Shown here one piece after another: positions 56,192 to 64,000 of a stretch of 64,000 nucleotides of DNA (position 1 is the first letter of the stretch; the number at the start of each line of letters is the position of its first letter). A model generated the notes under the pieces. That model was not told where the DNA came from, ran no database searches, and saw nothing but the letters and a program-made list of their open reading frames with translations. Both the position numbers and the translations under genes were made by a program. Origin of the DNA: Rhizobium sp. Root482 (GTDB lineage: Bacteria > Pseudomonadota > Alphaproteobacteria > Rhizobiales > Rhizobiaceae); the NCBI RefSeq assembly GCF_001426565.1, contig NZ_LMFA01000001.1, positions 519,287-583,286 of the forward strand, read 5' to 3'.

Positions 56192-57571
56192 TCAGACTTT
56201 CTTCAGATGATAGGATTTCGGGCGAGTCAGGTTCTGGAAGCCGATGACCGACAGCGAGCCGCCGCGGCCGGTTTCCTTGACGCCGGTCCAGCACAGGGCC
56301 GGATCGAGATAATCGGCGCGGTTCATGAAGACGGTGCCGGTTTCGAGATCGCGGCCGATGCGCGCGGCACGTTCGGCGTCCTTCGTCCAGAGGGAAGCCG
56401 TCAGCCCATAGGGGCTGTCGTTCATCAGGGACAGTGCCTCGGCATCGTTCTTCACCTTCATGATGCCGACAACCGGGCCGAAACTCTCCTCCGTCATCAC
56501 TCGCATCGAATGATCGACATCGACGAGCACCTGGGGCGCAAGATAGGCGCCGCCGTCGTCTTCGGGGAAAAGCTTCGGATCGACCAGGGCCCTGGCACCC
56601 TTGGCAACGGCCTCGGCCGTCTGCGCGCGCACTTCCGCTGCAAAGCGCTTGTGCGCCATCGGCCCGAGCGTGGTTTCCTTCTCCAGCGGATTGCCGAGCT
56701 TGTAGGCAGAGGCAAAGGCGACGGCCTTTTCGACGAACCCGTCATAGAGATTCTCGTTCACATAGATTCGTTCGATGCCGCAGCAGCATTGCCCGGAATT
56801 GAACATGGCGCCGTCCATCAGCGTTTCCACGGCCGCATCGAGATCGGCGTCCTCCATGACATAGCCGGGATCCTTGCCGCCGAGTTCGAGACCAAGACCG
56901 GTAAAGGTGCCGGCTGCCGCCCGCTCGATCGACCGTCCGCCTTCCACCGAGCCGGTGAAGTTGACGAAATCGAAGCTCCTGGCGCCGATCAGCGCCGACG
57001 TCGTTTCATGGTCGAGGAAGATATTCTGGAAGACGTCTTCCGGAACACCGGCCTCCACGAAGGCCCGAACCATGCGCTCGCCAACGAGGATCGTCTGGCT
57101 GGCATGCTTGAGGATGACGGCATTGCCCGCCATCAGGGCCGGCGCGACCGTGTTGATCGCCGTCATGTAGGGATAGTTCCAGGGCGCGATGACGAAGACG
57201 ACGCCATGCGCGACGCGCTCGATGCGGCGCTCGAAACTGGCGCTGTCTTCCACGATGATCGGAGCGAGCGCATCGGCGGCGATCGTCGCGACATAATTAG
57301 AGCGCTCGTTGAAACCGCGGAACTCGCCACCATAGCGAACCGGACGACCCATCTGCCAGGCCAGTTCTGGCACGACCTCATCGACCATCTCATTGAGCCG
57401 CGCGACGCCGGCAAGCACCAGCTTGACACGGTCCTCGACCGGACGTTTTGCCCAGTCCTTCTGGGCATGTCGGGCCCGCGCGACGACAGCCGAAGCGGTA
57501 GCCTTGTCGGCGGCTGGCCGCTCGGCATAAACCTCCCCGTTCACGGGTGAAATACATTGGATCATGGTCAT
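56192..57571 (-). CDS. Aldehyde dehydrogenase family protein
   Basis: NAD(P)-dependent oxidation of an aldehyde to an acid. The general-base Glu is in GLELGGKDPGYV (Glu229) and the nucleophile in FNSGQCCCG (Cys263 by the GQxC pattern). VIAPWNYPYMTAINTVAPAL and TEESFGPVVGIMKV are conserved. 459 aa, slightly short, as in succinate-semialdehyde-type enzymes. The start has GGAG 8 nt upstream. The run of three Cys at the active site is unusual. It lies 18 bp after the PIN toxin gene on the same strand. Confidence 0.93.
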   Translation of the reverse strand: MTMIQCISPVNGEVYAERPAADKATASAVVARARHAQKDWAKRPVEDRVKLVLAGVARLNEMVDEVVPELAWQMGRPVRYGGEFRGFNERSNYVATIAADALAPIIVEDSASFERRIERVAHGVVFVIAPWNYPYMTAINTVAPALMAGNAVILKHASQTILVGERMVRAFVEAGVPEDVFQNIFLDHETTSALIGARSFDFVNFTGSVEGGRSIERAAAGTFTGLGLELGGKDPGYVMEDADLDAAVETLMDGAMFNSGQCCCGIERIYVNENLYDGFVEKAVAFASAYKLGNPLEKETTLGPMAHKRFAAEVRAQTAEAVAKGARALVDPKLFPEDDGGAYLAPQVLVDVDHSMRVMTEESFGPVVGIMKVKNDAEALSLMNDSPYGLTASLWTKDAERAARIGRDLETGTVFMNRADYLDPALCWTGVKETGRGGSLSVIGFQNLTRPKSYHLKKV

Positions 57572-57589
57572 TCTTTTTTCTCCGAAAGC

Positions 57590-58006
57590 CTAGCAGGCCA
57601 GGGTCTTGACGTGTCCGGCCGCGCCATAGGCGAGAATGGCGCGATCGCGGGTGATGATGGTAAGGTCGTGTTTTCGGGCGGTGGCGATGATGATGCGGTC
57701 CATTGGGTCTCGATGCAGTGGTTCTGGAAGATACGCAGCGTCAATTAAGACGGCGGGGGTGGCTTCATGAACCAGGATATCGCCGGCGACGACAAAATCC
57801 TCAAACCACGGTAGCGCATCTTTCGTTGCCGACAGCCGGCCGCGCGATATCAACATTCCTATTTCCCACGCGGACATTGCGGACACGCAGAGCATGCCGC
57901 CATTGTTCGACAATGCCTTAAATGCATCCATTGCTGCCTGCGACATTTGTTTTCTATTGGCCATCCAGATGATCGCGCAGGTATCGAGCAGAAGTCCCTC
58001 ATTCAT
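57590..58006 (-). CDS. PIN-domain toxin (VapC-like)
   Basis: Predicted Mg-dependent RNase toxin. The acidic residues of the PIN site are visible: Asp8 in LLLDTCAIIW, Glu48 in SAWEIGML, Asp103 in DPMDRIIIATA and Asp121 in ITRDRAIL. 138 aa. I start at 58006 (MNEGLLLD). The gene overlaps the upstream HTH gene by 8 bp, the usual toxin-antitoxin layout. Base composition is lower in GC than the flanks. No ribosome site is strong, fitting translational coupling. Confidence 0.88.
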   Translation of the reverse strand: MNEGLLLDTCAIIWMANRKQMSQAAMDAFKALSNNGGMLCVSAMSAWEIGMLISRGRLSATKDALPWFEDFVVAGDILVHEATPAVLIDAAYLPEPLHRDPMDRIIIATARKHDLTIITRDRAILAYGAAGHVKTLAC

Positions 58007-58436
58007 TATAAAGCTTATCGCTCCACTCGACATCGATCGGCGCCGTCAAATCCAAATCGTCCGGTATTGTCATAGTCCCCGTCATGCAGCCGAAGGCGGG
58101 ATGCACGAACAATGAACCACTGTCTTCGTTTGCCGTATCGCGTCTCACCGTTTTGACCAAAGAATCCTGTTCTTTCGATTTTGCGGTGTCATGAACATAG
58201 CCTTGCTGTTTGCTCTCCTCAAAACCTGTCAACTCACCACGCCGCCGGGCCGCGACTTCCACCAGGCCGACACCGAGATAAGCGGCGATCAAGTCTTGCT
58301 CCTCGGCACTCATTCCTCGCCCTCCCTTCAGCATTCGGGACACAGCGCTCCTATCAAGTCCGAGAAACCGAGCAAGATCACTCTGTGAAACGCCTTTCTC
58401 AGTGAGTTTATGATTGAACCATACCGTGTCGATCAT
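57999..58436 (-). CDS. HTH (XRE-type) antitoxin partner of the PIN toxin
   Basis: N-terminal Cro/C1-type HTH (about 1-60, LTEKGVSQSDLARFLGLDRS and AVSRMLKGGRGMSAEEQDLI), then a less ordered C-terminus that would wrap the toxin (IPDDLDLTAPIDVEWSDKLY). 145 aa, larger than VapB but like HTH antitoxins of PIN toxins. Inverted repeats upstream (58473-58522) suggest autoregulation. The stop overlaps the toxin start. The region is AT-richer than the neighbours, consistent with acquisition by transfer. Confidence 0.8.
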   Translation of the reverse strand: MIDTVWFNHKLTEKGVSQSDLARFLGLDRSAVSRMLKGGRGMSAEEQDLIAAYLGVGLVEVAARRRGELTGFEESKQQGYVHDTAKSKEQDSLVKTVRRDTANEDSGSLFVHPAFGCMTGTMTIPDDLDLTAPIDVEWSDKLYNE

Positions 58437-58472
58437 GCGCGCTCTTCAAATTCCACAACAAAACTGCGTTAC

Positions 58473-58522
58473 AATCGCAAGAAAGTGCGAGAAAAGCAAC
58501 AATTTTTGCTATCGTTGCGATT
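58473..58522 (-). promoter_or_regulatory. Inverted repeats, candidate operator of the toxin-antitoxin module
   Basis: TCGCA-N6-TGCGA at 58475-58490, and longer arms AATCGCAA (58473-58480) with TTGCGATT (58515-58522). A possible promoter on the minus strand, TTGCTT with GATTGT 17 bp later, lies between. The element sits 36-86 bp upstream of the HTH gene. Confidence 0.45.
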
Positions 58523-58525
58523 ATC

Positions 58526-59896
58526 TCACGCTCTTTCAAATCCCCTCGCTACCTCCCAATCCGTCACGCGGCGATCATATTCCTCCTGCTCCCACTCGGC
58601 GCAGCGGGTATAATGCTCGATGACATCTTCACCGAAGGCATCCAGCAGCATTTTCGAGGAATTCATCGCCGCGGTTGCATCACGCAAGGTTCCCGGGATT
58701 TCGCGGATATTGTTGCCGCCATAGGCATCCCCCACAAAGGGAGCTTCAAGCTCCATCTTGCCTTCGATGCCGGCAATGCCCGCGGCGATCAGCGCCGCCA
58801 TGGCGAGATAGGGATTGATGTCGGAGCCGCCGACGCGGCATTCGATGCGGATCGCCTTCGAGCCCTCGCCGCAGAGACGATAGCCGGCGGTGCGGTTGTC
58901 CTTGCTCCACACCGCCTTGGTGGGTGCGAATGTGCCGGCCATGAAGCGTTTGTAGGAGTTGATATAGGGCGCCAAGAAATAGGTGATTTCGCTGGCATGG
59001 CTCAAAAGCCCCGCCACATAATGGCGCATCATCTGCGACATTCCGAACTCGGCATCCTTGTCGAAGAAGTGCGGCGTCTTGCCGTCGGCGCTCCACAGCG
59101 ACTGGTGGATATGCGACGAAGAGCCGGCCGCGTCGTAATTCCATTTGGCCAGGAAGGTGATGGCCTTGCCCTTGCTCCAGGCGATTTCCTTGCAGCCGTT
59201 CTTGATGATCACATGCCGGTCGGCCATGGTCAGCGCGTCGGCATAGCGGACATTGATTTCCTCCTGGCCGGCCGAAGCCTCGCCCTTGGAATTTTCCACC
59301 GGAATGCCGGCCCCGTGCAGACCATTGCGGATCGCCCGCATCACATCCTCCTCCTTGGTTGTCTGGAAGATATGGTAGTCCTCGTTGTAGCCGCTGACCG
59401 GCTTGAGGTCGTGATAGCCGCTCCTGCGGGCATCATCATAGGTCTGGTCGAAGAGGAAGAATTCCAGTTCGGTCGCCATGAAGGCCATCAGCCCCATGGC
59501 CTCCAGCCGGGCGATCTGCTTCTTCAGGATGGCGCGCGGCGAATGCGGCACGTCCTTATGGGTATGGTGGTCGAGCATGTCACAAAGCACCAGTGCGGTG
59601 CCTTCGAGCCAGGGAATGCGGCGAAGCGTCGAGAGATCGGGCTTCATGGTATAATCGCCATAGCCCGCTTCCCAACTGGTGGACTTGTAGCCAGAGACGG
59701 TTTCCATCTCCATGTCGGTCGCCAGCAGATAATTGCAGCTGTGGGTTTCCTCCCAAGCGCTGTCGACGAAGAACTGCGCATGAAAACGCTTGCCCAGCAG
59801 GCGCCCCTGCATATCCACCTGGCAGGCCAGAACCGTATCGATGCGGCCTTCGGCAACATCTTTTTTCAAGTCTTCGAATGTATAAGTCGTGCTCAT
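58526..59896 (-). CDS. Glutamine synthetase family protein, PuuA-like gamma-glutamylamide ligase candidate
   Basis: ATP-dependent ligase joining an amine to glutamate. The N-terminal beta-Grasp part has VLACQVDMQGRLLGKRF. The catalytic part has the metal and ATP residues: MATELEFFLF, GQEEINVRYADALTMADRHV, GSSSHIHQSLW and NRTAGYRLCGEGSKAIRIEC. 456 aa. It differs from housekeeping GlnA: no adenylylation loop with Tyr near the end is recognised. The setting, with TRAP transporter, aldehyde and alcohol dehydrogenases, suggests gamma-glutamylation of an amine for catabolism, as in the Puu pathway. Confidence 0.88.
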   Translation of the reverse strand: MSTTYTFEDLKKDVAEGRIDTVLACQVDMQGRLLGKRFHAQFFVDSAWEETHSCNYLLATDMEMETVSGYKSTSWEAGYGDYTMKPDLSTLRRIPWLEGTALVLCDMLDHHTHKDVPHSPRAILKKQIARLEAMGLMAFMATELEFFLFDQTYDDARRSGYHDLKPVSGYNEDYHIFQTTKEEDVMRAIRNGLHGAGIPVENSKGEASAGQEEINVRYADALTMADRHVIIKNGCKEIAWSKGKAITFLAKWNYDAAGSSSHIHQSLWSADGKTPHFFDKDAEFGMSQMMRHYVAGLLSHASEITYFLAPYINSYKRFMAGTFAPTKAVWSKDNRTAGYRLCGEGSKAIRIECRVGGSDINPYLAMAALIAAGIAGIEGKMELEAPFVGDAYGGNNIREIPGTLRDATAAMNSSKMLLDAFGEDVIEHYTRCAEWEQEEYDRRVTDWEVARGFERA

Positions 59897-59945
59897 GACG
59901 CTACCTTGGTGGTTCAGACCCTTCTCGGGTTTCTCGTTTGGAGGT

Positions 59946-59967
59946 GGCCCGGGATTGCTCCCGGGCC
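59946..59967. repeat. Hairpin between dctP and the glutamine synthetase-like gene
   Basis: Perfect 8-bp GC stem (GGCCCGGG / CCCGGGCC) with a 6-nt loop, 22 nt after the dctP stop. Without a T run, it is more likely an mRNA stabiliser or attenuator than a full terminator. Confidence 0.6.
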
Positions 59968-59989
59968 TTCATTGTGCGGGCTTGCCCCG

Positions 59990-61045
59990 TCAGCCATTCG
60001 TGTAGGGCGGTCCGGCTTTCTCGAGGACGGCATTGTAGTCTTCGAAGATCTTGACGACCTTTGCCGCGGTCTCGCTCTGCCCGGCGATCTCCTTCCAGAA
60101 CACTTTCGCGGCATCCTCGACAGGCTTCCAGTCGGCAGCCGGTATGCTGGTCAGCTTGAGCTTGTCTCCGCCGGCACGCAGCTTCGCCTCGCCGCCCCAG
60201 TACCACTGGTTGCGGTAGTTGTTGCCGGCTTCGATTGCGGTCAGGACAAGCCCCTTGAGGTGCTCCGGCAGTTCCGCCCATTTCTGCTCGTTGACGAAGA
60301 AGGAGCCGATCCAGGCACCCGAAATATTGTTCGTCAGGAAATGGTCGGTCACATCGGCCCAGCCCACCGTGTAGTCCTCGGTGATGCCCGACCAGGCCAT
60401 GCCGTCGAGTTCGCCGGTCTGGACGGCCACCTGCGCATCCTCGTAGGGAATGGTGACCGGCACGACGCCGAACTGGCTGAGGAAGCGACCGGCGGTCGGG
60501 AAGGTGTAGAGCCGCAGTCCTTCGAGGTCCTTGAGCGAGGTGATCGGCTTCTTGGTATTGAAGTGGCAGGGATCCTGGCCCGAAGACGAGAGCCAGACGA
60601 CGCCGCCGACCTTCTCATAGGCCGACTTCCAGATGTCGGCGAGACCGTATTGCTTGAAGAGCACGGGCACGTCGAGAATCTGCTTGGTGGCAAGCGGGAA
60701 ATAGCCGCCAAACGTGGCGACCTCCGCCGGCGAGGCCATGGAATCGTCGTCCGAATGGACGGCATCGATGGTGCCGGCCTGAAGCGCGCGGAAGAGTTCG
60801 CCGGTCGGCACGATCTGGTCCGCGTAATAGAGCTCGATTTCAAGCTCACCCTTGGCCGCAGCATTGATCGCATCCACGATCGGTTTGGTCACGTGCTCGC
60901 CGAGTGCCGCACCGGCATAGGTCTGAAAACGCCATTTGATGGCCGTCTGTGCCTTCACGATCGCCGGCGTGGAGAGCGTTGCGGCGCCGGCCGCGCCCAA
61001 TGTCACCGCCCCAGCCCGTGTGAGAAATTGCCGTCTGTTGGTCAT
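59990..61045 (-). CDS. dctP: TRAP transporter substrate-binding protein (DctP family)
   Basis: Periplasmic receptor delivering substrate to DctQ-DctM. The N-terminus is a twin-arginine signal (NRRQFLTRAGAVTLG, cleavage near residue 32 at VKAQ). The fold has WRFQTYAGAALGEHVTKPIV and the substrate Arg region GLRLYTFPTAGRFLSQFG, then VAVQTGELDGMAWSGITEDY. 351 aa is normal. It lies 137 bp after dctM with a hairpin between. The TAT signal suggests folding before export, seen in part of the family. Substrate not known; TRAP ligands are usually organic acids or zwitterions. Confidence 0.93.
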   Translation of the reverse strand: MTNRRQFLTRAGAVTLGAAGAATLSTPAIVKAQTAIKWRFQTYAGAALGEHVTKPIVDAINAAAKGELEIELYYADQIVPTGELFRALQAGTIDAVHSDDDSMASPAEVATFGGYFPLATKQILDVPVLFKQYGLADIWKSAYEKVGGVVWLSSSGQDPCHFNTKKPITSLKDLEGLRLYTFPTAGRFLSQFGVVPVTIPYEDAQVAVQTGELDGMAWSGITEDYTVGWADVTDHFLTNNISGAWIGSFFVNEQKWAELPEHLKGLVLTAIEAGNNYRNQWYWGGEAKLRAGGDKLKLTSIPAADWKPVEDAAKVFWKEIAGQSETAAKVVKIFEDYNAVLEKAGPPYTNG

Positions 61046-61146
61046 GTTTCTATCCCTCTGGTTATAGGTCTCGTTTTTACCGGAAACGGCCGTTCATCCC
61101 GGTCGATCGATCGTGTTTTTCTTCTGTCGGCCTCATTACTCCGTTG

Positions 61147-61172
61147 CATCCCGGCGGTTTCCCGCCGGGATG
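61147..61172. repeat. Hairpin between dctM and dctP
   Basis: Perfect 11-bp stem (CATCCCGGCGG / CCGCCGGGATG) with a 4-nt loop, 11 nt after the dctM stop. No T run. Such hairpins often allow a higher transcript level for the binding-protein gene than for the membrane genes. Confidence 0.65.
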
Positions 61173-61182
61173 TCGTTCATTG

Positions 61183-62505
61183 TCACTTCGCGTAAAAATT
61201 CTCCGGCAGCCATGTCGCGATCTCCGGGAAGCAGCCGATGATGATCAGGCTGGCAAGCATGATCCCGACGAACGGCCAGATCGACTTGTAGATGTCGGAC
61301 ATCGTGATGCCGGGCGGCGCCATGGCGCGCATCATGAACAGGTTGTAGCCGAAGGGCGGCGTGATATAGGCGATCTGGCAGGTGATCGTGTAGAGAATGC
61401 CATACCAGACCAGATCGAAGCCCAGCTTCTGCACCAATGGAATGTAGAGCGGCGCGACGATGACGAGCATTGCCGTGTCGTCGAGGAACATCCCCATGAT
61501 CAGGAAGGAGAGCTGCATCAGCACCAGCACCTGCCAGGGCTCCAGGCCGAGATCGCCGAGGAAGAAGCGCTCGATCGATTTCACCGCGCCGAGACCATCG
61601 AAAACGGCGCCGAAGCAGAGCGAGGCGATCAGAATCCACATGAACATGCAGGTGATGCCGAGCGTTTTCTGAAGCACGTCATTCCAGAGCCGTGCCGTCA
61701 GACGACCGCGGGCCCAGGCGACAAGCGCCGAGGAAATCGCGCCGACGGCCGAACTTTCCACTAGGCTGGCGGTGCCGCTCAGGAACAGTCCCATCATTAG
61801 CGTGAAGATGCCGAGCGGCAGGATGCCCGCCGTCAGGAGTCTCAGTTTCTCGCCCAGGGGCACTGTTCGCTCTTCCGGCGGCAGTGCGGGGCCAAGCGAC
61901 GGATTGATCCGGCAGCGGACATAGACATAGATCGCCATCAGCGCGGCCATCAACAGGCCCGGGAAGACGCCGGCAAGCCAGAGCTGCCCGACCGGTACGC
62001 GGGCAATCATGCCGTAGAGTACGAGAACGATACTCGGCGGAATGAGGATGCCGAGCGTCGAACCGCCCTGCACCACGCCGGTCGTCATCACCTTGTCGTA
62101 GCCGCGGCGCAGCAGTTCCGGCAGCGCGATGGTTGCGCCGATGGCCATGCCGGCGACGGACAGGCCGTTCATGGCCGAGATAAGCACCATGAGGCCGATC
62201 GTGCCAAGCGCAAGACCGCCATTGATCGGGCCCATCCAGACGTGGAAAGCCTTGTAGAGGTCTTCGGCGATGCCGGATTCCGACAGCATGTAACCCATGA
62301 AAATGAACATGGGCACCGTCAGCATTGGATACCATTTGACGAGCTTCATTGCGGAGGCAAAGCCCATCTCGGACCCGCCCGTGCCCCATAGCAGATAGGC
62401 CGCCACAACGCCGACAAAACCGATGACGGCAAAGACGCGCTGCCCCGTGAGCAGCAGCACCATCATGGCGGCGAACATCGTGATGGCGATGAATTCATAA
62501 CTCAT
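61183..62505 (-). CDS. dctM: TRAP transporter large membrane subunit (DctM)
   Basis: Sodium- or proton-coupled transport subunit with about 12 membrane segments. VPMFIFMGYMLSESGIAEDL, GGSTLGILIPPSIVLVLYG and GMFLDDTAMLVIVAPLYIPL are DctM motifs. The C-terminus has AYITPPFGYNLFMMRAMAP. 440 aa is normal. Its start overlaps the dctQ stop by 4 bp (ATGA). Confidence 0.95.
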   Translation of the reverse strand: MSYEFIAITMFAAMMVLLLTGQRVFAVIGFVGVVAAYLLWGTGGSEMGFASAMKLVKWYPMLTVPMFIFMGYMLSESGIAEDLYKAFHVWMGPINGGLALGTIGLMVLISAMNGLSVAGMAIGATIALPELLRRGYDKVMTTGVVQGGSTLGILIPPSIVLVLYGMIARVPVGQLWLAGVFPGLLMAALMAIYVYVRCRINPSLGPALPPEERTVPLGEKLRLLTAGILPLGIFTLMMGLFLSGTASLVESSAVGAISSALVAWARGRLTARLWNDVLQKTLGITCMFMWILIASLCFGAVFDGLGAVKSIERFFLGDLGLEPWQVLVLMQLSFLIMGMFLDDTAMLVIVAPLYIPLVQKLGFDLVWYGILYTITCQIAYITPPFGYNLFMMRAMAPPGITMSDIYKSIWPFVGIMLASLIIIGCFPEIATWLPENFYAK

Positions 62506-63011
62506 GCGATAGGCCTTCCCCGCAATTCAGCGATATCCTTGAAGAGCGACGAACTGGCCTGCGCCAGCATCATCACGACGCCGAAGGTCATGACGATCTT
62601 GATCGGCGCCATGTAGGGTGCCCAGGCGGAGAAACTCTTTTCTTTGTAGGCGATGGCGTAGGCCGTGCTGCTAATGCCGCCATACAGCATGAAGCCGAGG
62701 AACACGATCAGCGCGATCGCCGTGACGAGGTCGAAAGCCGCCCGTCTGCGCAGCGACCATGACCCGTAGAACAGGTCCATGCGCACATGGTCGCTCGTCT
62801 GCATGGCAAAGGCTCCGCCCAGCATATAGTAGGCGGCCATGGTGAACTGCGCCGATTCCAGCGTCCAGTTCGCCGGCAGGTGGAACGCCTTCGAGACGGA
62901 AGAATAAAGCAGGATCGCGAACATCGCGAAAATCAGATACATCGCGAAAAGGCCGACACGCCGATTGAACCCGTCGACGGCCCTCACATAGGATTTTATG
63001 AAATCAGGCAT
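62502..63011 (-). CDS. dctQ: TRAP transporter small membrane subunit (DctQ)
   Basis: Four membrane helices, the second followed by AFAMQTSDHVRMDLFYGSWS, a DctQ landmark (the conserved HVRxD pattern). LILF-type first helix: FAMYLIFAMFAILLYSS. 169 aa is normal. It is coupled to dctM and lies 138 bp after the N-formylglutamate amidohydrolase-like gene, on the same strand. Confidence 0.92.
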   Translation of the reverse strand: MPDFIKSYVRAVDGFNRRVGLFAMYLIFAMFAILLYSSVSKAFHLPANWTLESAQFTMAAYYMLGGAFAMQTSDHVRMDLFYGSWSLRRRAAFDLVTAIALIVFLGFMLYGGISSTAYAIAYKEKSFSAWAPYMAPIKIVMTFGVVMMLAQASSSLFKDIAELRGRPIA

Positions 63012-63149
63012 CTACCCGGACCTCCCGTACCGGGCATATTCAGTTCGTGGAAAAACCTCCTGGCAGATAAGCCGGTCCATCTGTTTTCTCCTCCCCGTTC
63101 GAGAATTGAACCCTGTCTTTCGCGGACATGCCGCTCCCCTTTTCGAGTC

Positions 63150-63926
63150 TTATTTTTGCGCCTTGGCGAGATCCGCAATGCTTTTCAGCAGCAAATCCGC
63201 CAGGTAGTCGGCCATGACCCTTTGGCCGACCTCGTCCTTTACGAGATCGTTGCGGATCTCGATCATCACGTTGAACTGCCCGGTTCTGATGCCGTGCTCG
63301 ATCAGTGTATGCGTCACCCCGTCGGTCGGGCCGTAAGGCTCGTTGCGGCGAATGTCGTAGCGCCCGTCCGCGACGCCATGCGCCAGCATCCGGTCGGCCA
63401 GTCTCTTGTCCGTGTCATGCAGGATACCGACTTCCACGGGGCGGGCAACGCCGTGATAGACCGGCGTGAAGCTGTGAACCGTCACAAGCACGCAGGGCCG
63501 GCCGGCTTTCCGGCGCCCGGCTACAAAAGCCGCAAGCGCATCCCGGAACGGAAAATACAAAGCTTCGGCCCGCGCCTGCCGCTCCTCCGGCGAAATGTCG
63601 GCATTGCCAGGAATGGAAAATATTTCACTGACCGCCGGCATCGCGGCCTCGGCTTCCGGCGGACGATTGCAGTCATAGACAAGCCGCGAAAATCGCTGGT
63701 GGATCAGGGCCGCATCGAGCCGTTCGGACAGCAGCCGCGCCACGGCCAGCGCTCCCGGATCCCAGGCGATATGGCTTTCAAGGATGTCCGGGGAAAGCCC
63801 CATCGTTCCGAAGCGCGACGGCAGCCGGCGCGACGCATGCTCGCACACCAGAAGGACAGGCCCCTGCCCATCCTCATTCTCCCAGGCGACCGGATCGCCA
63901 TCAGCCAGCGTCAGAATTTGCAGCAC
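63150..63926 (-). CDS. N-formylglutamate amidohydrolase family protein
   Basis: Predicted zinc amidohydrolase of the FGase family. PVLLVCEHASRRLPSRFG holds the first metal ligands (Glu, His), SHIAWDPGALAVARLLSER and LVYDCNRPPEAE follow, and VLVTVHSFTPVYHGVARP holds the later His. 258 aa. It could release glutamate from an N-acylated or gamma-linked form. No hut genes are present, so a role in histidine breakdown is not supported. First gene of the minus-strand TRAP locus; the 74 bp to its right hold only a short GAATTC-containing repeat. Confidence 0.85.
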   Translation of the reverse strand: MLQILTLADGDPVAWENEDGQGPVLLVCEHASRRLPSRFGTMGLSPDILESHIAWDPGALAVARLLSERLDAALIHQRFSRLVYDCNRPPEAEAAMPAVSEIFSIPGNADISPEERQARAEALYFPFRDALAAFVAGRRKAGRPCVLVTVHSFTPVYHGVARPVEVGILHDTDKRLADRMLAHGVADGRYDIRRNEPYGPTDGVTHTLIEHGIRTGQFNVMIEIRNDLVKDEVGQRVMADYLADLLLKSIADLAKAQK

Positions 63927-64000
63927 CCGGCGTCCCCAAAACTTGCCAGATTGTTAATTCTGAAGAGAATTCTTCACCATCACGCGTCTGTCAACCGGAA

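Noticed and set aside
55544-57550. 668-codon open frame on the plus strand
   Set aside because: Antisense to the alcohol and aldehyde dehydrogenase genes; composition (His, Arg, Gly, Asp-rich) is that of a reverse-frame artefact.
58613-61195. 860-codon open frame on the plus strand opposite the glutamine synthetase-like gene and dctP
   Set aside because: It lies antisense to two clear genes, has no recognisable domain and no ribosome site. Long antisense frames are common in high-GC DNA with biased third positions.
62996-63178. 60-codon ORF between dctQ and the amidohydrolase gene
   Set aside because: Very basic composition, no ribosome site and overlap with both neighbours; probably leader or spacer.
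1-64000. Search for CRISPR arrays, insertion sequences, prophage and tRNA genes
   Set aside because: No regularly spaced direct repeats, transposase motifs, phage genes or cloverleaf sequences were recognised by eye.

Overview
The window is a high-GC stretch of an alphaproteobacterial chromosome, most probably from Rhizobiales and within or near Rhizobiaceae. This rests on the gene order ligA-recN-bamD-lpxC-ftsZ-ftsA-ftsQ-ddlB-murB-murC-murG-ftsW-murD-mraY-murF-murE-ftsI-ftsL-rsmH-mraZ, on rnpB lying next to mraZ, and on alphaproteobacterial traits such as GANTC motifs, CtrA-like TTAA-N7-TTAA motifs and betaine-lipid genes. The genus cannot be fixed from the sequence alone. I found no rRNA, tRNA, CRISPR array, prophage or insertion sequence.

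Region 1 (1-25.1 kb, all on the minus strand) holds the division and cell-wall (dcw) cluster. It makes lipid II from UDP-MurNAc precursors (murB to murG, mraY, ddlB), builds septal wall (ftsI, ftsW, ftsL, ftsQ) and forms the Z ring (ftsZ, ftsA). A strong terminator after murB, plus CtrA-like motifs before ddlB, suggests two units: mraZ to murB and ddlB to ftsZ. Four TGGG repeats spaced exactly 10 bp apart overlap the presumed mraZ promoter and look like MraZ autoregulatory boxes. lpxC and a bamD-recN-ligA unit follow ftsZ. RNase P RNA lies upstream of mraZ.

Region 2 (25.3-41 kb) is housekeeping and envelope: a small lytic transglycosylase, an AmpD-like amidase coupled to a TerB/J-domain protein, PPi-type phosphofructokinase, a LysE exporter, a lipoprotein transglycosylase, a serine hydrolase, a GGDEF-EAL protein, btaA-btaB for the phosphorus-free betaine lipid DGTS, a GH25 muramidase lipoprotein, an MltB-type transglycosylase, a CPA2 antiporter and an EamA transporter.

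Region 3 (41-54 kb) holds a 25-residue membrane ORF with a perfect ribosome binding site, metF with an ArsR-methyltransferase regulator and its palindromic operator, ettA, a T2 ribonuclease with a changed active site, an operon of hydrolase, transporter and ThDP enzyme, a DUF442 protein, a DUF4432 epimerase-like protein, an L,D-transpeptidase, a PuuB-like FAD oxidase and a lone ParA.

Region 4 (55-64 kb, minus strand) looks like one catabolic locus: N-formylglutamate amidohydrolase-like protein, TRAP transporter (dctQ, dctM, dctP), a PuuA-like glutamine synthetase homologue, an aldehyde dehydrogenase and an iron alcohol dehydrogenase, closed by a good terminator. An HTH/PIN toxin-antitoxin module sits in the middle of this run of genes. 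This locus is the best candidate for an uncharacterised pathway; its substrate is not evident.
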